From Rhypophila decipiens (taxonomy: Eukaryota > Ascomycota > Sordariomycetes > Sordariales > Naviculisporaceae), in the NCBI GenBank assembly GCA_033297075.1, contig MU858048.1, positions 310,001 to 374,000 on the forward strand: a stretch of 64,000 nt of DNA, written 5' to 3'. The notes under the pieces were generated by a model. It did no database searches. It was not told the origin of the DNA and was given only the letters and a program-made list of their open reading frames with translations. Both the position numbers and the translations under genes were made by a program. Positions 33,101 through 43,561 of the stretch are shown piece after piece; position 1 is the stretch's first letter; each line of letters opens with the position of its first letter.

Positions 33101-34922
33101 GGCGGGAGTGAAGGTTGGATCGGAATAGTAAGGGGAGAGCAGGCAGTAGTGCTTGGTGCTTGGTGTTGCCGTGGCGGTGGAGCACACTTTACAAACGCAG
33201 ACGGCCCGCGAGGAAGCTTTGACCGTACTCTTGCTATTTTATACCGCTTCTTCGCGTCCCTACAGGAGCTCGATATGTGCTGCAGCAAGAGAAGCAGAGA
33301 GCAGAGAGCAGAGGCAGGAAATGCAGTTGAGCTGTCGGAATCCGACAAGAGTGATGTGCCAGAAACTCAGAGGGCGGAGATGGATGGTTAAGAGGTAGCA
33401 AGTGGTCGAGAGCAGTCGATTGGGAAGTCTCTATCAGCTTACTGCTGTAGAGCTTGATGACCGACAATGGTGGAGACGTGATGCTTCGCAAGGTGGCAAG
33501 ACGTTCAAGGGCAAGAAAGGGCTCCGGTGCCGGTATTGTTAGACAAGCAAGTCGGATTGTCTCTGCCTCTTTTGTCAGTTCAAGCTCAATCAAAGTTTGG
33601 GCAGGGAAACGGCAGAATGCTGCTGGCTGCTGGCTGCTGGCTGATGGAGCTGTGCAATGCAAAGGGCTCTTTCCTGTACACGTGTGTACGGGGATATCGG
33701 GGCAAAGAACGGGAACAGATATAGGCAATGTAATTAAGAAGGAGCGGCGAAACAAGTGAGGTGGAGCACCGTTGAAAGTTGATGAAACATGGACGGCTGC
33801 CTGAGTGCCTTCACCTCTCGTAGTCGCAGACAAGGAAGGCACGACCGACATGACAGGACCGAACAAGCTAAGGAGAAGGGAGCAAACCGTCCCACGTATC
33901 ACAGCATCCAAGTTGGATGAGCAAGAGCGCCTCGCAGACAGGCCCACATGGTCCACCACAGTCCAGGGCCAGTTTGGTCACGTTCTTTCCCCGTACTGAT
34001 GCCCGTCACTCCTGCCTCCTCCTGGTAGGAAAGAATCAAAACAATGACAAACTGGAAGGCCAAGCAGTACAACTTACATTCACCTGCCCTGGCAAAGATA
34101 CTTGATGCCGTACGACAGATAGCAGCCCTGCACGATCGATGCGGACACAAACCGCAAATAGTACAGAGGCAACAGGAAATCTCAGCAACGGGAATCGGAG
34201 CAAACGGGCAAACGCCCCTCAAATAACGTTTAAGATCCGTGCCCTACAACTGATGCTCCGGAAATATGCAGCCACCCAGCGTTTGTCCCTCCCACGTGAC
34301 AAACACTCTTGCCCTCTTTGCCCTCTTGTTCTCTTGGAAAGCAAAAGTGACTGCAGTTTCAGTCGGGGGTATCCGTAGCATGTCTGCAATCTGGGTTACG
34401 GCAGGTGGGTGTGAGATGGATGTGCTGGACTGGACGATGCCGAATCATGGACAAGGCAAGGGACATACATAAACATGACCCCTGATCAGAGATGATGCAT
34501 GTATCTTTTTGTGCAAGGACGATGCTGCACTTGCAAACCTGCTGTCACATAGGTGTCCTGAGATTTTGGACCAACTCGCGGCATGTTGTTCTACGGATTC
34601 AGGTACATACAGATGTCACACATATCTCCTTGACGGTACCTTTGTTTTGCTTTTAGTCTCCCGTCGTACATGTACAGTCCGGTCCACACCCCCTTCCTCT
34701 CCCTAAGAGCAGGCAGGAGCCGCCATCCAGAACGGAGCAAAAGCCACAAGCAAGCAAGTCATAACAAGCGTCCAGATCCACGCAATCGGGCTTGATAACG
34801 ACCAAGGTACGGGTACACTTTACCTGAAATGTAAAGCCACAGTCAATGCGGAAAGCTCGCTGCCTACGCACGATCCACCCCGAGTACCGGTACCGGTAGG
34901 GAAAAGCACGACATCCCCCCGG

Positions 34923-34954
34923 GCCCGGGCAACTGTTACAAACGCCCGGGCAAC
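34923..34954. repeat. Two 11-bp direct repeats containing GCCCGGGC
   Basis: GCCCGGGCAAC occurs at 34923-34933 and again at 34944-34954, spaced by 21 bp, that is two helical turns. Each contains the palindrome GCCCGGGC. The arrangement resembles a paired binding site, but no factor can be named. Confidence 0.6.
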
Positions 34955-35567
34955 GTCATGCTCGCTCAGACTACGCCGTTGTGTCTGTCTGTTTGTTTCG
35001 TCTCGGCGGATTTATTCCACATTTGTCTGAAATTCCCATGTGTAATACCCCATGATAGGAACAAGACCACTTGGTAAGGACTAGGTAGCTTCTCGGGGGT
35101 CACACGACAACACCTCCTTCTCCTTTGCCACCGCCATATTTCGAACTAGTAGGAAAAAAAGGCTCATATTGGGTACAATAAACCCATACTCATTCAGACA
35201 AAACTTTCTCTCACCACTGGTAAATACACACTACACGCATACAGACGTACCAAATTTCCCAGACTTGGCCCAGTCATGGTATTTATCTCTCTCGTCGGTT
35301 CTTGAAGAGGTCTGTCTCGTCTCCCCATCATCTAAAATCCCATATCCGGAGCTCATACACACCCCTTCCAGCCATCAGTCTAGCCATAACTCGCAGAAAG
35401 TGCCTTTACGAGATTTCATTTCTTCTCCGCTTCAACCCATCTAAACTACAGGGGCGGACGCTTCAAAAGTTTCTCAATGTGAGGTAGGTCGCGTCGCTGG
35501 TAGTCGTGATAGGTTCGGACAACGGTATCCTACCTACCTACACAGTATATAGTTTCATTCCAACAGC

Positions 35568-35720
35568 TCAAGGCATCTATTCCATCAAGATACAAGGCAT
35601 TTTCTTTTATAGCTAGTCAAGGCATTTATCTTTGCAAGTCAAGGCATTTATTCTAGCCACGCAAGGCATTTATTCTAGTGAGTCAAGGCATCTGTTCTAA
35701 CCCATCAAGGCATCCGCTGG
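35568..35720 (+). repeat. Tandem array of seven 22-bp units (TCAAGGCATTTATTC core)
   Basis: Units start near 35568, 35592, 35617, 35639, 35661, 35683 and 35705, with spacings of 24, 25, 22, 22, 22 and 22 bp. The core TCAAGGCAT is nearly constant, and the following bases vary mostly by C/T changes (CATTTATT, CATCTATT, CATCTGTT, CATCCG). Related units occur inside the element at 29969-30131 and, inverted, at 51212-51288. Confidence 0.88.
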
Positions 35721-36900
35721 AAAACTCGCCAATCCTCAAAGGCTGTGTGAAATACACCAAGGCTGCCACCCTCTCCTTGACCAGTGAGATAAGACCACTG
35801 TACCTGCTCCATCTCTTTGTTGGTATCTATTGTACACGCTCGTCATACAGAGCCTAGATTTAAGAGCAGGAGAAGAGTTTGCTAGAGGGTGGAGAGTGAG
35901 GCGGTGGCGTGAAAAAAACTCTCACGAACATCCTCGGATAGACTTGCTCTTTGATAATCATGTCACATTCTCCATGCATGATATCTGTCAAGGACACAGT
36001 TTCCATCCACACAATTTCAACTTACCAATTGGTGTCAGCAAAAGCGAGTCACTTCTCACTGATAGTCATGGTCGTGTGTAGCAAGGACGAATATATGAGA
36101 GAAAACCGATACGACCAACTAAAAGCAGGTAGGTAAGTATCTTTCTATAACTGCTATGCGAGTGGTCCTAAAGAGGTCATGTCTTGTACGGCAGTATGAG
36201 ACGCCACCGCCCTTTACCCCAAGACAGAGAGGGAAATTGATGAGAGATAGGAAATTATACATGTACAACTCCCAAGTCAGACCGAGCCAACCAACCCATC
36301 CCATCCAAAAGCCCAATTAACGCGAGCATCACCTAGATCACAGAGTATGATTGAGGTTCTTGCAACAGGCTTATTGATGCCTGCCGCTGGTTCCTGATCG
36401 TCATCGAGGGAGGGTTGAGTAAGTGGTCATGCCTGACCATATGTATGGCCCGGCACAGAATCAAGGAGAGCAAAAAGGAAGTAATGACCGAAAGAGAAAG
36501 ATGCGCGCCGAGCGATAACGAAGCAAAGAAAAAAAGAGGCTCAAAAATCATTGGGACGATGTCGGCGATTCCTGCTGGCTGGCGGATGCTGACGAACCTG
36601 GGGGTGTTGGACATGCTCATCGTATCCTTGCGTCTGCTGTTGCAAACCAGCCTCCGAAGCGAAACTCGGATGCCACGCGACTGGGAAAGGAACAACTCCA
36701 GGACCATGTTGAGGAAGCGAACCATATGAAAACCCCCCAACAAACTCGCCAAAAGAAACCGCATTGTAGCCCGGATTGCCTCCATTCTCCTGTCTACTAA
36801 CGTTGTCTTGGTTTTCCCTCTCCTTTTCTCTTTTCTTTTCCGCACCAATTGCATGAGGATAGCCGAGACCAGAACCAGAAGGAACAGCACGACCAGCTTC

Positions 36901-39900
36901 CTATCTAGCCGTGATATTATTCTGGCCCTCGTTCGGGGCAGCACCGTTATTGACCGCCTGGGCCCGAGAATCCCTGAGTTGCTTCAACCTCGCTGTCAAA
37001 AACAGTTTGCGACTGTACCTCTCCTCCGTTGTTATATTGGGCCACGACTTCAACTTATCCAGAGCCACTCTAATTGCAGCCTCTTGGTACGACTCGGGGC
37101 AAAGCCAGGCTGGTGGGTGAGTGTAACCGCAAATTATACATGGTACCTGTACCTGCACTGGTTGAGGCGGAATTTGTGCTCGAGGCTGGGGCTGAAATTG
37201 TTGAGACCGCGATGGTGGTTGAGATACGGGAGGGGGGTGCTGAGGGAGTTGCACCTGGATTTTTGCTTGTTTGGCTACAGGGGGCCTGCCTCGAGGGCGC
37301 GGGACGGCAACTTGTCCGGGGACGACGGGGACGGGGACACGGGTGTTGGCAGCTGTACGGGCGAAGAGTGTGCCGTTTGCTGCGATGACGCTGGCTGTTG
37401 AGATGCTCCCGACTTGACTTTTGATTTGTTTTGGGGGGTTGGTCGTGCCCGTGGCCGGGGTTTGGGCTGGGGTTTTGCCACGGCCGTCTTGCGTTGTTGA
37501 AGACTGCCTTTTGGAGCTGCCGTTCGATTTCGCGCTTTTGTCGGGGACGGGGACGATATCGGGGCGGAGGGTATCTGAGTCCCGGGCTTCACGGTCTTGC
37601 CTCTGCGTGAGCTGATGGTTCTACTCGCTGGTGTTGCAGCCGGTTTCCTCCCTTTCGGAGTGGCAGGACTTCCTGTTGCTTTGGTGGGTCTCGTACCTTG
37701 CGATCCCCTATGATTCTTGTTAGAATTGACCGCTTGCTTACCTTCGTCGTCGCTAGATTCAACTTCACTCCCCGTGAAATCACCATCGACCGACGCTTGA
37801 TCACTGTCGTGGTGCTCCTGGGCATCGCCAAAGTCCAGTTTCTGATTGGTATACGTGGCAGCCTGTTGAGATGGTTAGCAAAGATATATAGCCCAGAGAC
37901 TACACCAAAGTGGCAGTAACATACCGTGCGGCGGCGACCTCCACGACCAAGGGCCTCAGCCTCTCTCGCTGCTTCTAGTCGAGCCTCCTCCTCTCGCTGC
38001 TTCAAGATCTTGTCCCAGACGCCGAGGTTAAGGCTAGGATCCTGTTCTGTTGGCTTCACGTCGTCTTTGAGGCCCTCTTCATCTTGAGCCCATACGCGTG
38101 CAAGGGCGAAGACAGACTCTGCAGATTTGTCTCCATCCATCTTGGTCTCCTCCTCTGCGGAACGATCTAGAAGTTTGTCAACTGCTGCTGAATCATACAC
38201 GATTGCATCCTTCTTGCGGCCTTCCCCAAACAGGGCTGCAGCTCCGTGCTTGAGGACCGACTCGACATCGTTGGCCGCTTCACCTTCTTTGTCATCCATC
38301 GATTCGATCAGCAAATGATCCAGCGCCATCTTCTTTCGCCCGATCTGGAGAATCTTTTCTTCTGCAGAATCGACCGTCATTATCTGAAAGCAGAGGACCT
38401 TCTTCTGCTGTCCAATGCGATGAGCACGCGAGAGAGCCTGGATGTCTTGGTGTGGGTTCCAATCAGGGTCAAGGATGATTACCGTGTCAGCTGTGGCCAG
38501 ATTGATACCGACACCGCCAGCTCGAGTGGAAAGGAGCATAGCAAACACGTTCGAATCAGGAGCATTGAACGCGTCAATTCGCCTCTGTTTCTCCATGCTC
38601 GATTGACTGCCGTCGAGACGTTCGTATTTCATATCTATAAGGCTGAGGAAATCTTCAAGGATTGTCAACTGCTCAAGAAACTGGCTGAAAATAAGTACGC
38701 GGTGGCCGCGTTCTTTCAGCTTCGGCAGCATAACCTCGAGAAGCAGTAGTTTTGACGAGGCTGCGATGAGGTTACGTTTGGCCAGTTCTGCATCCTCAAC
38801 GCGCTCCTCAATCGACCGACTGTAGACGAAAGGATGACACAGGCATTTGCGGAGCTGCATAAGGATATTGCTCAGAGACCCTCTGTCAGAAGACTTCATC
38901 TTGTCGCGCGTAAACATGGAGCGAATCAACTGCGGGTTTCTCTCCATGATAGACTTGCAGAATTTCTCCTGCAGAACTGTCATGCTGACTGGCAAGATGA
39001 TCTGAGCCATGGGTGGCAGGAAGGTCAGAACTTGCGCCTTGGTTCTCCGCAGAAAGTACGGCCGAATGAGCTCGTGCAGCTTTGGCAGATTCTCCTTGGT
39101 GATCTCGCCAAATTGCTCATCTAAAGCCTCGGCCTTGAGAGCGGGATTGATGAACTGCAGCAGGTTAAAGAGCTCCCTCTTGTTATTTTGCAGAGGTGTT
39201 CCTGTCAGCAGGAGCTTGAAGGGAACAACCATGGGTGATAGAGCCTTATAGAGACCATTTTCGTCGTTCTTCAGCGCCTGCGCTTCGTCAATGACCATGC
39301 CGGCCCACTTGATCCTCCCAAACTTGATTTTGGTTTCGGGATCCTTGGCTGAGTCGTATGACATGATGACTACATGTGCCTTCAGATCTCTGCTGCCATT
39401 GGGAAACAGCTCGTACTGGTAGGAGAGCGTTTGAGAGACCTTGCCGCCATAATAAGCCACAACACGCAGGTCTGGGGCCCATTTCTTGATTTCGCGTCGC
39501 CAGTTGGGGCAGGTCGAATTTGGCACTATGACGAGGAAGGGCCATATTTTAGGGTTGTCCTGGATGAAGCTGGACAGCAAGGCAACGACCTGCACTGTTT
39601 TCCCTAGACCCATCTCATCTGCCAGAATCACGTTTCTCTCATGTCTGAAATTGTAGAGCATCCAGTTGAGACCTTCAAGTTGGTAGCCCATGAGGTTGCC
39701 ACGCTTGAGGCCGGCCGGCTGCTTCTTCACTTCAATTTCAGAACTGAAATCAAGTGTGCGGAAGTAGTTGATCCGGTCCCGCATGTTGTGCCAGCTATCG
39801 GCCTTGAAGTGCTTCCCAATCAAGTACTCGTGGTATGCTTCGAGATAACCCTCCCAGACGGCACCAGAACCCGCGTCGGGTGGTGTATCCCACACGGCGT

Positions 39901-41524
39901 CCTCGTAGCCAAGACCTTGGAATTTGACGTAGATCTTGATGACGTGAAGGATGCGAGCCTTGTCGTCCTCGAGCTTTTCGGCGGCTGACTTGCTCTTGTA
40001 TTTCTGCTCCGCATCACGTGTTCTTGGTGCGTACTGAACATCCAAGATGATGTCTGGGCAGATCCAGGACTCGTGGACGGCTTCCTCGGCAGTCCACCGC
40101 ATCAGGGAATCATTGCCACCGTCATCAACTTCATCGAGATCCGCTTCTTCGCCCCAAGTTCGCTTGATGAAGGACTTGCGCATGGCGGCTGCGCAGACGC
40201 CGTGAACCCAAGCACCTGGCATCCAGACACAGTGATTATACGACTTGTCCTGCCATTTGATGAGGTACTCAATCTCATCCTCGGCGTACTCTTCGATGCC
40301 TTGGCCCTTGATATAGTTGGTACGGTCGATAGGCCGCCAGGCGACCAACTTGTCAACCTTCTCCTCCTCTGTGTCCATGCAATCCTTGCACCACCAGTTG
40401 ACCTGATACTCTTCCAAGCGGTGGCGGCGAAGGCTGAGAGGATCATTGAGTGCGGGATCCCCGGAGTTGTTCGGATGAGGAAGATGCTCGTAGTGGGCAG
40501 CGCGACGGCAACGAACACACCGAAAGAGGACATTGTTCTCATTGTTGATAAGCTTGGGGTCGACTTTAACAACAGGGTCGACGCCGTCATTCTCCTGGCG
40601 AAGCTTCTCCTCTTGCTTGGGCGTCTTCTTGACCGAAAAGGCTGCACACGATGGTCCTTTCATGCGGCATCCAAAACAAGTGTCTTGACTGGGAGCACGG
40701 GGATCCTTCTTCTGATGATTGCAGAGGCAGAACCGGCACTGCAAAACGAACGAGTCTGCGCCGACTTTTGTCACAAGCTGCTCACGAGCACTTCGTGGAC
40801 CCAGGCAGGACCTATGATAAGAGTTGGAACAGCCCTGGCAGTGAACGAGAGGACCCTTGTGTGCAACGTCCAGAGTCTGACAAGTATCGCAGACCAACCG
40901 ATGGGCTTCCTTGAATGGAAGGGGTGCTGGTTGGAAGAATTCCTTCACGCTGCTGATTTTAGGTGCTGCTGGAGCCTTGGTTTCTTGTACGTAGTAGATG
41001 TCGTCGTTCTCATCGTAATTGTCCGTCATGATCTTTGTGTTCTTATTTGCGCGGGACGAGCGACGGGTCTCGAAGTCGTCGTCTTGAACAGCTCGTGAGC
41101 GGGCACTAGCCATGGCTTTGGCTCTGGACGTGAGTCTCCTCGGCTTCTTACGTTTGCTGGGGACAATATCCGACTGCACAAGAAAGAAGCCACTGTCGTC
41201 ACCATCCGATTCTTGCAGTTCATCGCGATCATCGCGAGGTTGGGAGACTCTCGCTGCTCGTGGACGTAATGCCCGGGAAGCATCGGCGGGCGGTTGCTCA
41301 TCCCTGTCCCCGTCGGAGTTGGCGTGGGAGCTCGCGCGGGTACTGACACGTGTACTTCTGCGGCTGGAGCCGTTTCCGAAGGTATTATGCCGAGACCGAC
41401 GAGGACGGTATCCGTCATCAGAAGCATCTTCGTAATCATAGGCATCGTTGTCGAGACCACGTTTGCGTTTCTGAGGCACTGGTTGATAGGTGTAATCCAG
41501 GTCCATGTCGTCGTTGAAGTGAGG
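36901..41524 (-). CDS. mit1: Mit1/CHD3-like ATP-dependent chromatin remodeller (both ends uncertain)
   Basis: The main exon 41524-37925 encodes 1,200 residues and is preceded by a strong acceptor (TTTTACTAAC branch, TTGCAG), so an upstream exon is expected; the first in-frame ATG is at 41506. Domains: Cys-rich PHD-type fingers about 210-345, a chromo-like segment about 420-445, then an SNF2 helicase with LADEMGLGKT, VIDEAQALKN, LTGTPLQNN, VLIFSQFLEQL and SRAHRIGQ. A 62-nt intron (37924-37863) leads to a Lys/Pro/Ser-rich tail. Near the C-terminus an AT-hook (RPRGRPP) and a short Cys motif (CIICGYTH) lie in a second frame open from about 37620 to the stop at 36901. The switch between frames is not resolved. 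Mit1 in S. pombe is the remodeller of the SHREC silencing complex; the same role is inferred. Confidence 0.85.
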
Positions 41525-42459
41525 CTGCAATGCTTGTTAGTAAAAGCCATTATTCTTTGCGACAGAATGGCGTCTGACGTCTCCAGGAACAATTGGCAGC
41601 TACAGCAAACTGAAGGATTATATGCGGCAAGGGTGGAAGCAATTTGAGACAATAGGACAAAACTCTGGGACTTCTGAAGGAGAGTGGAAAGCAATCTCGG
41701 CGAAGGAACGTTGAGCTTGAGAAAGCCGAACAACACAAGTGTGTAGTGTGATGGTATGAAAAGAACGAGGTTGATACATGTTCGAGGGGACGAGAATCAA
41801 TGTCAAAAAGGAACTCTCAACGACAAAAGCGTGCGTCAGTGTGCTGGTTTGCCTACCATTGTGACTGCTCTCTTTCTCTTGTCAAAGATCTTATGAGAGG
41901 GTCCAAGGATTTGCTGCTCGACGACTTGTTCAGCTCAATGAGGCTGTACGGGTGCGAAATAAGTTGCGACGTTCGGTTTGAGGCAAGAGGAAAACTCGTG
42001 TGAATTTTGAGGACTAGAATTGTGTGCGGAGTAGGAAGTCGAAGGAGGACGGAAGGAGGAGACCGGAAGATCGCAGTTTCCCGAAATTCTTTCTGAAAGA
42101 CGGGGAAGCTGCGAATCCAGTCGCCGGTGCACACCGACTGGAGTTCTTTCCTTTCTCTTGAAGTCCTAGTCAGGGCATCAAATGACTCCCGGCGTCGCTT
42201 GGCCGGGTCTGTGAAAATAAAATGATCACCACTTCCCTGAACTGATGGTGAGAGTGTTGTGTAAGAGAAAAGAAAATGACCCCTCCAGATTCAGAAAACT
42301 GCACTTGCTTGTTATCCAGACCGCTCACTTGAACGAAACTCAGAACTGGATATCAGACCGCTGGGCCATTCCATCTCATCGTGTTTCTAAGCAAGTGCCC
42401 GCAAACACCTCGGGCCGTCGCTGTCTCCAGAATGAACGAAGAAGCCCACAAATGCCCTC
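41525..42459. other. Region upstream of the main Mit1 exon
   Basis: The coding strand here is pyrimidine-rich with several possible donors. One ATG at about 41859 sits in a good context (CACAATGG) and is followed at once by a GTAGGC donor; splicing it to 41524 would give a start codon exon in the right phase. This could be a promoter plus leader, or a long intron if the acidic frame at 42460-42900 belongs to the same gene. Confidence 0.4.
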
Positions 42460-42900
42460 TCAAAACCGGCTTACCTTTCTGCGTGGCCGAGATAAAACCA
42501 AGTTCTCTTCTTCTGGCTCGATGTACATAAAATCCTCCAGCTGGGAAGGTGGTATTCGTGGAAGGGCAACTTGTATACCAACAAGCTTCGGTCCGCTGGG
42601 CCTTTCCTTTCTCGTCGTCCCGTTCGTGATTCCGTTTAAAGCAGATGCTGCAAGGTCAACGATCTCTCCGGGAAGGCCCGGATTCTCGAGCTGGTCTGAA
42701 GGTGGGCTCGCCATACCAGTTTCGGACGGGGGAAGAGTAACATCGGTGACGATATCGGTCGTAACGGAACCAAGAGGCTCGTGGTCATCTTCATCGCTAT
42801 CAGTCAGCTCGGACTGAAACTCGTAGTACGCCGTCGGCTCGGTCGCGAGAGCCATGAGCTCATCTTCGGAGCTCATGCTGTGGTTGTTCGATTCCGCCAT
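42460..42900 (-). CDS. Acidic 146-residue ORF, possible 5' exon of the Mit1-like gene or a separate small gene
   Basis: Starts MAESNNHSMSSEDELMALA with a good context and is rich in Asp/Glu/Ser. Toward the end it has a more structured segment (GIQVALPRIPPSQLEDFMYI). Directly after RPRRK there is a GTAAGC donor, and the frame stops four codons beyond it, which suggests that it is spliced. I weakly recall a similar segment near the N-terminus of fungal Mit1-like proteins. However, about 950 nt separate this donor from the Mit1 acceptor at 41524, long for an intron in this genome, and I could not place intermediate exons convincingly. Confidence 0.45.
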   Translation of the reverse strand: MAESNNHSMSSEDELMALATEPTAYYEFQSELTDSDEDDHEPLGSVTTDIVTDVTLPPSETGMASPPSDQLENPGLPGEIVDLAASALNGITNGTTRKERPSGPKLVGIQVALPRIPPSQLEDFMYIEPEEENLVLSRPRRKVSRF

Positions 42901-43561
42901 GCCAAGTTGGGTAAGTCGCAGACGATGTAAAGCCTGCAGGAGTCCAGTCAGTTGTTATCCAGAAATGCATCTGAAAAGCTTGCAGGGTTCGCATACATAT
43001 CAAAAACCGTACCAAAAAATTTGCTTTTGTTTGGATAATTATAGGCCATCAATTCAGTCTGGTTCTCGTCGTCGATGAGGGTGGAGGAAACGCGCTTGAG
43101 TCCAAGAAGACGCGTTTGCGCCTTCTCGAGGCGACTGGGATTTGCGGATGCGGCAGGGACCTAAACGGCTGTAGTGTCCGCATTCGACAAACATGGTTGG
43201 CTGAAAGAGGGGTTTAGAGTTTGCTGCGGGGGGCAGTCGGGCGCACTGTGGGGAATGAGGGTGGGGAAATATTACCCCAAGTGGGTTTTTTGTGATAACG
43301 ATACCGATAGAGATAGGGGAAGTTTTTTGTGACAAGGATCTCGCTAGGGACCTTTATGGCTGTCTTTTTACGGGTCAGCTTGAACTTTTGTTTGTTTTCC
43401 GTCTTTCACTTGAACTTCTAGTAAAAGCTATAATTTAGTTGGATGGTTCTTTTCTCTCATTTTAATTACCTTAATTGACCTTTTTAGTCCATCCTTTTCA
43501 ATTCAACGAGCATTTGATTTGAGGAACGTGAAGGCAGCTGAGACCCCGAGTTGGTGAAGCC
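42901..43561. other. Divergent promoter region before MRM1
   Basis: Separates the minus-strand acidic ORF from MRM1 (+). AT-rich in its right half (about 43360-43520). No gene found. Confidence 0.55.

Larger units (their letters stand above)
33101..36900. other. 3.8-kb intergenic region upstream of the CCCH gene
   Basis: Long upstream region of the CCCH gene plus the 3' flank of the Mit1-like gene. Holds the GCCCGGGC direct repeat at 34923-34954 and the 22-bp repeat array at 35568-35720. Many open frames exist on both strands but none shows domain features or splice logic. A long leader or noncoding transcript is possible. Confidence 0.5.

Noticed and set aside
34923..35720. Possible CRISPR-like array (regular 22-bp spacing at 35568-35720)
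   Set aside because: The repeats are contiguous units with no unique spacers, and the host is a fungus. It is a tandem minisatellite.
40073..41098. 341-codon plus-strand frame opposite the Mit1-like gene
   Set aside because: It mirrors the coding strand of a well-supported PHD/SNF2 exon and has no domain of its own.
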